Below are positions 41,943 to 51,743 of a stretch of 64,000 nt of DNA, piece by piece. This DNA is from Phycisphaerales bacterium (GTDB taxonomy: Bacteria; Planctomycetota; Phycisphaerae; UBA1845; Fen-1342): assembly GCA_016795025.1 (NCBI GenBank), contig JAEUIR010000002.1, forward strand, positions 1-64,000, given 5' to 3'. Made by a program: the position numbers and the translations under genes. Below the pieces are notes generated by a model. It was not told the origin of the DNA. It did no database searches and was given only the letters and a program-made list of their open reading frames with translations. How positions within the stretch are numbered: position 1 is the stretch's first letter; the number at the start of each line of letters is the position of its first letter.

Positions 41943-43557
41943 TTCCGCGATTCTGATCAGGTGCGCGATCATGCTTGTAGCGTTTGCAGTCGCATCTGTG
42001 GCATCATCTCAAGGTCTGGAATGGACGGTTACCGAGTCAGGGGGAGGCAGTTGTGGGTGTTACCATGCTCTCCAACAATCGCGAACAATTCTGGTAACAT
42101 CGAACCCAGGCAGGCCGCTCGTGTTTACTGTATGGTGGAAAGAAGATATCGACGACTATCGCGGGCCGGCGCCACTTGATAACCTGATCATCGGCGCCAA
42201 TGTAACAGGAACGCTCGAGATATCGTTACAACATTGGTGGTTCTCAACCTATTCCGGGGCGTCGATATGGCGTAAGCTCAGCGATTACTCCAGTGGCACA
42301 CTGTCGTTTCAGAATGTGAAAGTCGATGTCCTTGGCGATCCGGATGATCCATCAAACACGTTTGAGTTCGACGGCGCACCGGATATTCAAGTGAGGGATG
42401 GTTATCTGCCCGATGCGCCGCATCCGAACAACGGCGACCTGATCAACGCGACAACGCTCGCCGGCGGGAGCCTCCGCCTCTACGGCAGCGTTCTCGCCCC
42501 GCTTGCGGTCACGGGGCCGAATGTGAACGTGCGAGTGGACGGGGATGTCGCGGCGCCGATCGATTGGACCGGTGTTCCCCTGGACTTCTTGACCATTGAC
42601 GGAAGCGCGATCGCGGACATTACGCTGGGGCCCGATTGCTGCAACTCGGGATACCTCTTCATCCAGAATTTGCAAGGCACGCTCAACCTGCACGGCGATC
42701 TTGCGTCGGGCAACTTCCTGAACATAGGCACTCTCGCCGGAGAGGCGTTGATCGACGGAAACGTGGACAGCCAGATCGACGTTGGCAGCCTGCCGGGCTT
42801 GCTTTCCATCTCTGGCGACGTGTCCGCGGCATCGAACATCTACACCGACACGCTTTTCGGGCAATTGAGAATCGCAGGCGACCATTTCGGCTATATCTAC
42901 TGTGGCACGCCGCTCTGGGGGCGAATTCTGGTCGATGGCGGATCCAGCCGCGCGACCGGATATTCGATCTACGCGGCTGATCTCGCGGCCTCTGGAGCAA
43001 TTTCAATCGACAACGATGGTTAGAACGTCGGGAATGATTGGGCTTCGCAGACTCAAATTCGAGTCGATACGACCGGTTACTTCTCCAATGGCGAACGGTT
43101 CGGCATCTGGGAGATCACCTGTTGCCGCGGCGACTTGAATAACGACGAGATTGTCAACAACTTTGACATCGACCCGTTCGTCATGGCCATCTCCGATCCG
43201 GCCGCGTACGACGCGGCGTTTCCGGGGCTTACTGACAGCATGATCTACCATGCGGACGCGAACGCCGATGGCGTTGCCAATAACTTTGACATCGGCCCGT
43301 TTGTCGAGAGAGTCAGCGCGCTGTGCTGCTCAGAGTTGTACCCGTGCGTAGCCGGAAGCTGCGGGCCGCTTGCCGCGCAATCCGCGCCGCAAACGCCGAT
43401 GACGCCGGCCGACACCGCCGAAATCCTGGCGAGCGGCGTTTCCGTCGCCTGGCGGGTGCCGCTCGAACACGCAATCGCCGAACTCGCCGCGAATTCCAGT
43501 CGAAGCGAAAGCGCATATTGGAGCGAAGTCCTGCGAGAAATCGACCTACGGCGTTAG
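41911..43557 (+). pseudogene. Secreted dockerin-type protein split by one in-frame TAG at 43021-43023
   Basis: GGAGGAGG precedes the ATG at 41911, which lies inside the end of the PEP-CTERM concatemer (32-base overlap). After the signal peptide (LVAFAVASVASS) comes a repetitive beta-helix-like domain (NGDLINATTLAGGSLRLYGS, SGDVSAASNIYTDTLFGQLR). At 43021 a TAG ends the frame after SIDNDG. The same frame then continues open for 178 codons as NVGNDWASQTQIRVDTTGYF, then the EF-hand pair [17 protein letters not shown] and ADANADGVANNFDIGPF and a tail with extra cysteines. A single C-to-T change (CAG to TAG) would explain it. It may be a fresh pseudogene, read-through, or a sequence error; without read-through the 370-residue product lacks its docking module. 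Confidence 0.75.
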
Positions 43558-43616
43558 AACCTGCCCAAAATCCGGCACATGCATAGGAGTCTGAAACCCT
43601 TCACCACGACGTATCG

Positions 43617-44636
43617 TCACCAATCCTGCCGCAGTGCGGCGCGGAGCGCGGACATCGCGGCCGCGTCGCCGTGAAGCAGCGCCTCGCGGCTTTCGCGGAT
43701 CGCGGCCCCGCCGCGCGGTGAGGCAATTTCGGCAATGCGCGTCAGAATTCGATCGCGCTGCGCGGAACTCGCGTCGCCGAGCAAGTGCCAGAGCGTCAAC
43801 GTATCGCGGCGGACAGCCGAGCGAATCAAATCTTCAAACGCCCGCAGCGACACCTCGCTTGCATGATTCGTCGCATCCGCGCTCGTTGCGGCGTTTTGAT
43901 CGGCGCCGACCGCGTCCCAGCGCCGCACGGCGTCGCGAAATTCCTCTGACGCATCGCGAAACCACGGTACGCCCGGTCCGGCGTGCGGGCGAATGCGGCA
44001 CGCCGCGCCGCTCGGCACGTACACTTCAGCGCCGCGGCGTTCAAGCGCAACCCAGCCGGCCGTGACGCTCAACTCTCCCGAACCGTCCGGCGCCATTTTC
44101 AACCGGTATGCACACCCCAGGTCAACAGCGGTCGCCGAGGGCGTCTGCACGACGAACAGCCGCGGCGGCGCGAAGATCACGGCGGAAATCTCGCCCACGG
44201 CCAGTTCCATGCGCTGCTGTTGCGATTCGCTGCGCATCACGCGCATGCGCGACGACGGCTCGACGGCCACGCTGCCGATCTGGCCGACGCGCAGCTCGAC
44301 GCGCCCGTCAGCGCCTGTTTCCAGCCACTCGTTGATGCCGACTTTCGCGGCGCCTCGCAGCGGCGACTTGTTCACATGCGCGTTGCCGCTTGCCGCAATG
44401 ACCAGCCACGCGGATTGCGGGCGGCTCGCGAGCAGGCTCTGCCACGCGAAAAACGCCAGCACCGCCGCCGATGCCGCAAACGGCGCGCGAAGCCGCATGA
44501 CAAACGACCGGCGCGACGAGAAGGCGAACGGCATGGGCCCGACGGGCTTTCCGGCCAGCGGCGCGAGCGTCTGTTCGAGCTGACGCATCAGCGGATCGGG
44601 CGGACCACTCCTGTCCCACAGATATCGCTCGCTCAT
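43617..44636 (-). CDS. FecR-domain anti-sigma-like membrane protein
   Basis: A 339-residue protein. The N-terminal SERYLWDRSGPPDPLMRQLE is typical of regulators next to planctomycete ECF sigma genes. A membrane helix (RAPFAASAAVLAFFAWQSLL) follows, then a FecR-like domain outside (WLETGADGRVELRVGQIGSV, VQTPSATAVDLGCAYRL, GWVALERRGAEVYVPSGA). The C-terminal 100 residues are helical. It should hold or signal to the sigma factor at 44633, whose stop overlaps its ATG by four bases (44633-44636). Confidence 0.85.
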   Translation of the reverse strand: MSERYLWDRSGPPDPLMRQLEQTLAPLAGKPVGPMPFAFSSRRSFVMRLRAPFAASAAVLAFFAWQSLLASRPQSAWLVIAASGNAHVNKSPLRGAAKVGINEWLETGADGRVELRVGQIGSVAVEPSSRMRVMRSESQQQRMELAVGEISAVIFAPPRLFVVQTPSATAVDLGCAYRLKMAPDGSGELSVTAGWVALERRGAEVYVPSGAACRIRPHAGPGVPWFRDASEEFRDAVRRWDAVGADQNAATSADATNHASEVSLRAFEDLIRSAVRRDTLTLWHLLGDASSAQRDRILTRIAEIASPRGGAAIRESREALLHGDAAAMSALRAALRQDW

Positions 44637-45220
44637 GGTGAACTCTCCCGCGCGAGTTTTTCGCGCAGCAGGCAATAGCCGCGATGAAGATTGACCCGCA
44701 CCGATGCCGGCGTCAGGCCGGTTTGTGCGGCGATCTCCGGCCCGGACAGCCCCTCGACAAAACGCAGGATGAGCGTTTCGTGATACGCCTCCGGCAACGA
44801 GCGAATCAGCTGAAGCGTTTCGATTGACGCGGAGCGCGGATCGCCGGGTGCCGGCACGGTCTCCGAAAGTGCCACGGCCGGCTTGCGGCGGCGGGCGAAG
44901 TCGGTGGCCCTGTTTCTGGTGATAGCAACCAGCCAACCGCCGAATCCGGCGGGTTCGCGCAGCGTATGAATGCGTTTCATCATCGTGACAAATACTTCTT
45001 GCGCGACATCCTGCGCCTCATGCGCCAGCACGCGCGTCAGCGCGATTCCATGCACCATGCGGTAATACCGCTCGTAGAGCTTCGCGAACGCGGCCCGATC
45101 GCCGCGCTGCGCCGCGCCCACCAATCGACGTAGATCCTCGTCGTGTTGAGCATTTGATCGATCGTCCGCGTTCGATGGCGGGCGTTCGTCGAGTGCGGCA
45201 GTGACAACGGCGAGTTCCAT
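44633..45220 (-). CDS. ECF RNA polymerase sigma factor
   Basis: A 195-residue sigma-70 factor with regions 2 and 4 only. Region 2: FAKLYERYYRMVHGIALTRV, DVAQEVFVTMMKRIHTLREP and GWLVAITRNRATDFARRR. Region 4: LPEAYHETLILRFVEGLSGP, EIAAQTGLTPASVRVNLHRG. It overlaps the FecR-like gene by ATGA, giving a sigma/anti-sigma unit that responds to an envelope or outside signal. The start is ATG at 45220; shorter starts are possible. Confidence 0.92.
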   Translation of the reverse strand: MELAVVTAALDERPPSNADDRSNAQHDEDLRRLVGAAQRGDRAAFAKLYERYYRMVHGIALTRVLAHEAQDVAQEVFVTMMKRIHTLREPAGFGGWLVAITRNRATDFARRRKPAVALSETVPAPGDPRSASIETLQLIRSLPEAYHETLILRFVEGLSGPEIAAQTGLTPASVRVNLHRGYCLLREKLARESSP

Positions 45221-45321
45221 GCGCAGCCCAGTTTATTCGCGGCCAATGTGAAAACGAAGCAACGCGGATCGGAGCGGGCCACCCAGGAACCCGCTCCGGG
45301 TTCTCCGCGCACCCGAATTGC

Positions 45322-46008
45322 TTAACGGGCTTTCTTCGCGTGATTTTCGCGGATTTCCTTGAGCGATTTGGCGCCGTCGGCGAAGCGCGATCGGATGTTG
45401 GCGGCGAGCAGCGAGTCCTCAGCGGTTTGATCGCAGGCCGCCGCGACATGCCCATGATGCTCGGCGATCTGCAAATCCCAGCTCAACACGGCCAGCGCGA
45501 ATTCGATCTCGGCGGTTCGAGGCGTGTCGCCGAGCGATTTGATCGCGCCATCGTATGCTGCGCGGCGATTGGCGGGCGCGCCGTCGCGATAGCTGAACTG
45601 GGCAATGGCTCCGGCGGCAAGCCAATAGTCGAAATCGCGCATCACTTTGGTGTTCTTCGGCGCGTCGGGACGGAGCGTTTCACCGCGGCGCGAATCGAGT
45701 GCCTTGGTCAGTTCCGCACACTTCCGGCTCGGCTCACTGTTGGCGTAGATCGCCGCGCGCCGCACAGTTTCCATGCGCTCGAGCAAGGGGGTCTGATCGC
45801 CAAGCAGCGCCAGCGTATCGGGAATGAGCTCGGCGGTGTCATACTTTTTGTTTCGATCAAACGCTCCGCCGCCCCACGGCAGCGACTTTGCATCGCCGAT
45901 TTCGTAAGGATGGCACAGCAGCGGCGGCCCGCCATACGCGGTCACCGCAAAAGCGCAAGCGGCAAAGATCGCGATGGCAACCATTTGATACCTGTTATTC
46001 TGAGACAT
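45322..46008 (-). CDS. Exported protein of unknown function
   Basis: The ATG at 46008 has AAAGGAAA before it and begins a signal peptide (AIAIFAACAFAVTAYG). The mature part of about 200 residues is helical with no cysteine pairs beyond LLCHPYE. It has ETVRRAAIYANSEPSRKCAE and RTAEIEFALAVLSWDLQIAE, recalling tetratricopeptide-like helices. I do not know the family. It lies 101 bases upstream of the sigma factor on the same strand and could share its control. Confidence 0.7.
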   Translation of the reverse strand: MSQNNRYQMVAIAIFAACAFAVTAYGGPPLLCHPYEIGDAKSLPWGGGAFDRNKKYDTAELIPDTLALLGDQTPLLERMETVRRAAIYANSEPSRKCAELTKALDSRRGETLRPDAPKNTKVMRDFDYWLAAGAIAQFSYRDGAPANRRAAYDGAIKSLGDTPRTAEIEFALAVLSWDLQIAEHHGHVAAACDQTAEDSLLAANIRSRFADGAKSLKEIRENHAKKAR

Positions 46009-46121
46009 TGATGCATTTCCTTTCGGGTTTCGGTGTCGTATCAACTCACGGCCGCCGGGCCCGGAGCCGCCGCGATGTGTAAGAGACGCCAAATCGCTGC
46101 CGGGTGTTAACATTGGGATGA

Positions 46122-46817
46122 ATGAATTTGGCAAATGCTCCAGGTCACGGGCGTTGTTGGTGGCGATGGCGATTCCAGCCGGTGTTCGGCATTTTCGGTC
46201 ATTTGGGCCTTGATTACTCATTTGAAGACCCGGCAGGCGGCCAAGCGGAGTTTCTGCTGCGACATGTCGATTACGGTTTGCCGGGCGATTCGTCGGCGAC
46301 GGGTTATCGTCACTCCATCGCGCGGCATACCCGGTTCGTCTCACCGTGCGGCGCACATTGGCCGCCGCTGCGCACGCCCCACGGCCATGTGTTTCGCGCG
46401 ACGCCGTTTAGAACGGCGCCGCGTGCGGTGGGGGACTATTTGCAATCGTCGCTGCCGCGCTTCTGGGGAGATTGCGGGGCATATCGAACGCTGGGGCCGA
46501 ACAGCAACACCGGTCTGCGCGCGGCGCTGCGACATTGCGAGCAGGCCACGCGATATCGCTTTGGGTTGCCGCCGCTGCGCATGCTGATTGGCGCATGGGG
46601 CTGGAATTGCCACAAGCACCTCGAACCATGCGACGGCCCGTACCCGGGCTATGAACTAATCGACTTCGTCGTGCAGATGAGCGAGCAGCCCGGCATGGGT
46701 GCAGCGTTTCGCGCGAAGCCCGCGACCGACCAGCGCCCGAGCGCGATCGACACAAAGCCAACAAGCCATGCGGCGCCCGCAACCGCTCACCCTCGGAGAG
46801 AGTCATCAGTCTTATGA
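46122..46817 (+). CDS. Unknown protein with GPNSNT motif (DUF3750-like?)
   Basis: Coding is supported by the four-base overlap of its stop with the mtfA-like gene (46814-46817) and by protein-like composition; the exact start is uncertain (ATG 46118 is out of frame, 46122 is the first in frame). The core is RFWGDCGAYRTLGPNSNTGL; the GPNSNT part resembles DUF3750 proteins. Several His and Cys residues are spread through residues 45-170. There is no signal peptide. The last 50 residues look disordered. Function unknown; it probably forms a two-gene unit with the peptidase. Confidence 0.6.
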   Translation: MNLANAPGHGRCWWRWRFQPVFGIFGHLGLDYSFEDPAGGQAEFLLRHVDYGLPGDSSATGYRHSIARHTRFVSPCGAHWPPLRTPHGHVFRATPFRTAPRAVGDYLQSSLPRFWGDCGAYRTLGPNSNTGLRAALRHCEQATRYRFGLPPLRMLIGAWGWNCHKHLEPCDGPYPGYELIDFVVQMSEQPGMGAAFRAKPATDQRPSAIDTKPTSHAAPATAHPRRESSVL

Positions 46818-47590
46818 ACTGGATTCGCGCAACGCTCGGCGGTGCGCCTCGGCAACCGGATTCCACGTCGATCGATCCCGCCGCCGCGAAGGCGATCGCG
46901 GCCAATCTGCCTGTTTTCAGCCGATTAGACGCGGATCGCCAAACGCGGCTTTTGTCGAGCGCCGGTCGCTTCATGCGCACGAAGGAGTTCGTCGGCCGCG
47001 ATGGAATGCAGGTGACCGATGAGATGCGCGCGGTCGTATCCGCCGCGGCGTGCATGCTGCTGCTTGGGATGCCGGATGACAGCGGCTATCGTCGCGTTTC
47101 GACGGTCGCGATTCATCGCGGGAGTTTTAGCGAAGCGGTCGAGACATACGGGCCGGAGGGCGAGCGCTACGTCGTGCATAACTGGGCGGCGGGCAAGGCG
47201 TGGTCGCTCGGGTTTGTCGAGTTGGCGTGGGACAGCGTGCTGTATTCGATCAATCCGCGCCAGCGCGGCTTTAACGTGATTTATCACGAGTTCGCGCACG
47301 CGCTCGACGCCGCAGATGGCGATATGGGCGGCATGCCGCCGCTGCCGTCATGGTCGCGCGAGCGGGCCTGGCGCGAAACGATGCAACGATCGTTTGATCG
47401 ATTGGCAAACGAAACGAGCATCGGCCGCCGCACGCCCCTCAGCGCCTATGGCGCGACATCGCTGGTCGAGTTCTTCCCCGTGGCGACGGAAGCGTTTTTT
47501 GAACGGCCGACGCCGCTGGCAGGTTGGGACGCCGGATTGTTCGAAATACTCCGCGAATATTACGGCCAGGATCCGCGCGAATATGAGTAG
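46814..47590 (+). CDS. mtfA: Zinc peptidase of the MtfA family
   Basis: A 258-residue cytoplasmic metallopeptidase. The zinc motif is H158-EFAH-162 followed by ALD, the HExxH form of MtfA (peptidase family M90), with VEFFPVATEAFFERP near the end supplying the expected third-ligand region. In Escherichia coli MtfA cleaves short peptides and interacts with the Mlc repressor of glucose transport; whether the role holds here is unknown. It is coupled to the upstream gene by ATGA. Confidence 0.88.
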   Translation: MNWIRATLGGAPRQPDSTSIDPAAAKAIAANLPVFSRLDADRQTRLLSSAGRFMRTKEFVGRDGMQVTDEMRAVVSAAACMLLLGMPDDSGYRRVSTVAIHRGSFSEAVETYGPEGERYVVHNWAAGKAWSLGFVELAWDSVLYSINPRQRGFNVIYHEFAHALDAADGDMGGMPPLPSWSRERAWRETMQRSFDRLANETSIGRRTPLSAYGATSLVEFFPVATEAFFERPTPLAGWDAGLFEILREYYGQDPREYE

Positions 47591-47649
47591 CATCTGGTTC
47601 ACTAGAGATGAAGAGCGCCCCGCAACACGTCTCACTGTACTTCGAAGCG

Positions 47650-47692
47650 ACCGCTCCCTTACGGTCGCGGCTCTGTTCTGTCAGGCGCTCTA
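47650..47692. repeat. Dispersed repeat, inverted relative to 27546
   Basis: ACCGCTCCCTTACGGTCGCG and on to GCTCTG (47650-47675), then GTCAGGCGCTCT. It is the reverse complement of the repeat at 27546-27571. It lies in the gap 47591-47815, where nothing else is visible besides the ribosome binding site of the next gene. Confidence 0.7.
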
Positions 47693-47815
47693 ATTCCGCG
47701 CGGAACAATTCGACCGGGCGTTGGCCATCGATTCCGCGCGACGGAGAATCTCGCGAAATTCATTGACCGTGCCCGGCTGCTGCTCGTATCCTCGATACTC
47801 GGAAGGAATCCGATC

Positions 47816-48397
47816 TTGCAGCCGTCAAGCGAAGCCGTTACACAGTTGGTGAAGAGTCTGGCTGCCGGCGATCCCGCGGCGGGCAGCGCGTTATTTCCGC
47901 TGATGTACGACGAGCTTCGCGCCCTCGCCGGATCATTCTTTCGCAACCAGCCGGCCGACCACACGCTTCAACCGACCGCACTCGTGCACGAGGCGTTCGT
48001 CAAGCTCGTGCAACACTCAACACTCGAATCGGGAGATCGCGCGCACTTCATGGCGCTCGCGGCCCGCGTGATGCGGCAGGTGCTGGTCGATCACGCTCGG
48101 GGGCGATCACGAGAGAAACGCGGCGGCGATCAGCGGCGCGTGAGCCTTGATTCGGTTGATTTGCCGGCCGACGGCCGCGAAATCGACGTGCTGGCGCTTG
48201 AAGAAGCCATGTCGCGACTGGGGCAGCTTAGCGAGCAAAAAGCCCGCCTGGTGGAGCTGCGGTTCTTCGGCGGACTGACCGAAGACGAAGCGGCCGACGT
48301 GCTGCAAATCTCTCGTGCGGCCGCTTCGCGCGACTGGCGTTTTGCGCGAGCGTGGCTGATTAACGAGCTTTGGCCGGAGGCCGCTCGTGACGCCTGA
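47816..48397 (+). CDS. ECF sigma factor (planctomycete/acidobacterial group)
   Basis: The TTG start at 47816 has GGAAGGA upstream. At 193 residues it has the signature of the ECF group with HTLQPTALVHEAFVKLV (TALVHEAY-like) and FMALAARVMRQVLVDHARGR (RqiLVDhAR), as in TIGR02999-type factors. Region 4 is KARLVELRFFGGLTEDEAAD and LQISRAAASRDWRFARAWL. It overlaps the kinase gene at 48387 by 11 bases, the usual pairing for this group; the kinase replaces an anti-sigma factor as likely regulator. Confidence 0.93.
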   Translation: MQPSSEAVTQLVKSLAAGDPAAGSALFPLMYDELRALAGSFFRNQPADHTLQPTALVHEAFVKLVQHSTLESGDRAHFMALAARVMRQVLVDHARGRSREKRGGDQRRVSLDSVDLPADGREIDVLALEEAMSRLGQLSEQKARLVELRFFGGLTEDEAADVLQISRAAASRDWRFARAWLINELWPEAARDA

Positions 48398-51300
48398 GCA
48401 ACTGGGCCGGCTCGAATCGCTGTTCGACGCGGCGTGCCGTCTCCCGGAGCCGCAGCGCCGCGATTTCGCCCGACAGAATTGCGCTGCGGACACCACGCTG
48501 CGCGAAAATCTGCTTGCGTTAATCGACGCCGACCGCACGCGTCACACGCCGCTGGACAACCCCGTGCTCACGCCTGAGCGCGTCGCGGCAGCGGTCGCGG
48601 GGGAATCGCACATGCCGCCGACTATCGGCAAATATCGCCTGATTCGCCAGCTAGGCGAAGGCGGCATGGGCATCGTGTATGAGGCCGAGCAGGAAAACCC
48701 CCGCCGCCGCGTGGCGATCAAGTTGCTTCGCCCGGCCGCGGCGAACCCCGACGCCATTCGCCGCTTTCAACGCGAGGCCGAGCTCCTTGCGCGGCTCCAT
48801 CATCCGGGTATCGCGCAGGTATTCGAAGCCGGCCTGACGCAGATGGAGCTTCGCAACGCGCCGCTCGACGCCGCGCGGCGCGGCAACGCCGGCTCCGGTT
48901 CCGTTGCGCACGCCACGGAATTGCCATACCTGGTGATGGAGTACATCGACGGGCAAACATTGCTGAAGTTCTGCGAGTCGAACGGCCTGCCGCCGCGCGA
49001 GCGAGTCGCGCTAATGGCCAATGTCTGCGACGCGGTGCAGCATGCGCACCAGCGCGGCATCATTCATCGCGACCTGAAGCCCGGCAACATCCTCGTGATT
49101 GATTCGCGCCGCGACACTGGCCAGTCCAACGGACCTGCGCTCGTTCCGGCCGCGGCGATGCTCGAATCCGCGCATTCGCGCGCTTTTGCGCTCTCTCCGT
49201 TTCGCTCCGGCCATCAAACAAAAGTCCTCGACTTCGGCGTTGCGCGCGTGCTGGAATTTGACGCTGTGCGCACGGCGCGGACGCTCACCGGCCAGATCGT
49301 CGGAACACTGCCGTACATGAGCCCCGAGCAATTTGCCGGCGAGCCGGACGAGATCGACACGCGCAGCGATGTTTATGCGCTGGGCGTGATTCTTTATGAG
49401 CTGCTGTGCGGCCGCCTGCCGCACGCGGCGACCAATCCGCTGGAGCTGGCGCGCAAGATTCGCGAGGATGATCCGCCCAGGCCTTCCGCGATTCGATCGA
49501 CGGTGCGTGGCGACCTCGAAACGATTATTTTGAAGGCACTGCAAAAAGAGCCTGCGCGCCGCTATCAAACCGCGGCGGAACTGCGCGACGATCTGTCGCG
49601 ATACCTATTGAACGAACCGATCGAAGCGCGACGCACGAGCGGGTTGTACATCCTGCGAAAGACGTTGATGCGTTATCGCTTCGCAGCGCTCATGTTGGCC
49701 GGTTTTGTGCTGCTCACAACCGTATCGAGCATCGCGCTGGGCGTGCTCTATGGCCGCGCCGAGCGCGAAAAGCGCGCTTCGGAAGCGCGGGCCGAGGCGT
49801 TGCGCCGCAGCAATTATTTCAATACGGTCGCGCTCGCGCAATCGAACCTGCGTGACGGCAACAGCGCGCAGGCCTTGCGCATGCTGAACGAAAGCCCGAC
49901 CGACCTGCGCGACTGGGAGTGGCGATATTTACTGGCGCAATGCGATACAAGCGTGCGCGTGATTTCCTCGCACACCGATACCGGTGCATTGCGCTTCGCG
50001 CCGTGCGATCTGCGGCTGGCCACACTCGCATACGACCGAGCGCTCCGACTGTGGGATCCGCTGGCCGATCGCCCGATCGCGGAGTTCGCAACCGGCTCCA
50101 TGGCCGAGACAATTGATTTCTCGCCGGACGGACGGCGCGCGGTCGTCGGCACGCGCTATCCCTTCGCGCAGGTGTTTTCGTTTGATCCGCCGCGCGTGGT
50201 GCGGCTGGCGGCGCATGAGGGAAACGTCTGGACGAACCGCGTCGCATGGTCGCCGTGCGGCAACCTGCTCGCGTCGGTCGCGCAGGTGCAGGTGGCTCAA
50301 ATCTATGATGGGCAGTCGCTGGAGCTTGTTGATCGCGTTCGCAGCGCGCGGACGCTCGCCTGCCTCGATTTTCTGCCGGCCGGCGACATGATCGCGTTCG
50401 GCACGCATGCCGGCTTTGTCGAAATCTGGTCCGCCGATCGGCCGCAACTGATTCGTCAATGGCCCGCCCATCGCGACGCGATCTCATCGCTTCGCTGTTC
50501 GCCGGATGGCCGCCTGATCGTGACGCGCAGCGCTGACAATCAAATCCGCGTGTGGAGCGCCGCAGACGCCACGCTGCTTCACACGATTCCGTGCAGCAGT
50601 TCCGGCGCGTGGCTCGCGGTTTCGCCGGACAGCCGCCGGGTGGTGGCCGGCGTGGACCTCACACTTCGCGAATGGAGCCTGGAATCCGGCGAAGCGCTGG
50701 GCGATCGTCTCGGGCACGCCGCGCAAATCACCGACGTGTCGTATTCGCCGGATGGTCAGTGGCTCGCATCCATCGACCGCGACGGCGTCGCACGGGTTTG
50801 GAGCGCGGAGTACGGCTCATCGCCGCGCGTATTTGATCAAAGCGGAAAAATTGTGCTCAGCGCGTCGATCGATCGCGACGCAAAGTTGTTGTGGACCACG
50901 TCCAGCAACGGATGGCTGATCGCGCGGACCTTGCCCGAGGGGAACGAACTATACGTCACGCGTCCGCAAGCGGGCGAAGCGCTCCGCGGCGCACTCGCGC
51001 CCAATGGCGAGATTGGTCTGGTCGGCGCTGACAACGGCGCGCTGGAGGCGGTCGAACCGCTAACCGGAGCGCCGCTCGCGCAACTCCATGTCGGCGGAAC
51101 GCGCGTCCGTTCGATCGCGATTTCGAGCGACTCGCGCCGCGCGGCCGTGATCAGGGAGAGCGGCGGGCTTGCCGTGTTTGATCTCACCACGCTGACCCTG
51201 GAGCGTTCATTCACCGCATTCGAGGAGCAGGGTTACGGTGTCGATTTTCTCCCCGACAATCGCACACTCGTCGCGTGCGGCGGTGATGGTTCAGTCAGCC

Positions 51301-51731
51301 TTTTTGACGCAAACACAGGCCGGCAGATCCGCAGGCTGGGGGAACATGAGAATCGCGCATATGTCGTGGCCGCTTCACCGGACGGCCGCATGGTCGCCTC
51401 GGCCGGCTTGGACCGCACGATTCGCATCTGGGCGGTGGATGGATTGAAAGCGCCGCTCATCATTCGCGGCCACGCCGGCGGGATTCGCGCGTTGCGGTTC
51501 ACGCGGAGCGGACGACGCCTGCTTTCCGGCGGAAGCGGCGATCTCATGTATCTGTGGGATGTTGAATCGGGCAGCCAGGTGATTGCAATCAACGCGCACG
51601 CCCGTGCAGTCGAATCCATCGTCGCGAGTGCGGATGGGCAGATGATCGTGACGGGCGGTGGCGACTCAGCCGCGAAGCTCTGGCATGGCACGATGCCGAC
51701 CGCGCAAACCGCGCCGCTTCCACCGAGGTAA
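48387..51731 (+). CDS. Membrane serine/threonine protein kinase with WD40 repeats
   Basis: A 1114-residue Hanks-type kinase. Gly-rich loop QLGEGGMGIVYEAEQ, ATP Lys112 in VAIKLL, catalytic loop HRDLKPGNILV, DFGVARV and the activation segment GTLPYMSPEQF are all intact, so it should be active. There is an insert of about 35 residues between catalytic loop and DFG. One membrane helix follows (FAALMLAGFVLLTTVSSIAL), then a short coiled part and at least ten WD40-like repeats (for example WAAHRDAISSLRCSPDGRL-type units), here probably on the outer side. It overlaps the ECF sigma gene, so it probably controls that factor by phosphorylation. Confidence 0.93.
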   Translation: MTPEQLGRLESLFDAACRLPEPQRRDFARQNCAADTTLRENLLALIDADRTRHTPLDNPVLTPERVAAAVAGESHMPPTIGKYRLIRQLGEGGMGIVYEAEQENPRRRVAIKLLRPAAANPDAIRRFQREAELLARLHHPGIAQVFEAGLTQMELRNAPLDAARRGNAGSGSVAHATELPYLVMEYIDGQTLLKFCESNGLPPRERVALMANVCDAVQHAHQRGIIHRDLKPGNILVIDSRRDTGQSNGPALVPAAAMLESAHSRAFALSPFRSGHQTKVLDFGVARVLEFDAVRTARTLTGQIVGTLPYMSPEQFAGEPDEIDTRSDVYALGVILYELLCGRLPHAATNPLELARKIREDDPPRPSAIRSTVRGDLETIILKALQKEPARRYQTAAELRDDLSRYLLNEPIEARRTSGLYILRKTLMRYRFAALMLAGFVLLTTVSSIALGVLYGRAEREKRASEARAEALRRSNYFNTVALAQSNLRDGNSAQALRMLNESPTDLRDWEWRYLLAQCDTSVRVISSHTDTGALRFAPCDLRLATLAYDRALRLWDPLADRPIAEFATGSMAETIDFSPDGRRAVVGTRYPFAQVFSFDPPRVVRLAAHEGNVWTNRVAWSPCGNLLASVAQVQVAQIYDGQSLELVDRVRSARTLACLDFLPAGDMIAFGTHAGFVEIWSADRPQLIRQWPAHRDAISSLRCSPDGRLIVTRSADNQIRVWSAADATLLHTIPCSSSGAWLAVSPDSRRVVAGVDLTLREWSLESGEALGDRLGHAAQITDVSYSPDGQWLASIDRDGVARVWSAEYGSSPRVFDQSGKIVLSASIDRDAKLLWTTSSNGWLIARTLPEGNELYVTRPQAGEALRGALAPNGEIGLVGADNGALEAVEPLTGAPLAQLHVGGTRVRSIAISSDSRRAAVIRESGGLAVFDLTTLTLERSFTAFEEQGYGVDFLPDNRTLVACGGDGSVSLFDANTGRQIRRLGEHENRAYVVAASPDGRMVASAGLDRTIRIWAVDGLKAPLIIRGHAGGIRALRFTRSGRRLLSGGSGDLMYLWDVESGSQVIAINAHARAVESIVASADGQMIVTGGGDSAAKLWHGTMPTAQTAPLPPR

Positions 51732-51743
51732 TGAAAAATCAGC

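Noticed and set aside
43983-44678. Antisense frame over the FecR-like gene
   Set aside because: Arg/His-rich shadow; the minus-strand FecR-like protein overlaps its sigma factor gene and is clearly the real gene.
47816-51731. Novel sigma/kinase signalling system
   Set aside because: An ECF factor overlapping a kinase with WD40 repeats is a known arrangement in planctomycetes and acidobacteria; kept only as annotation.
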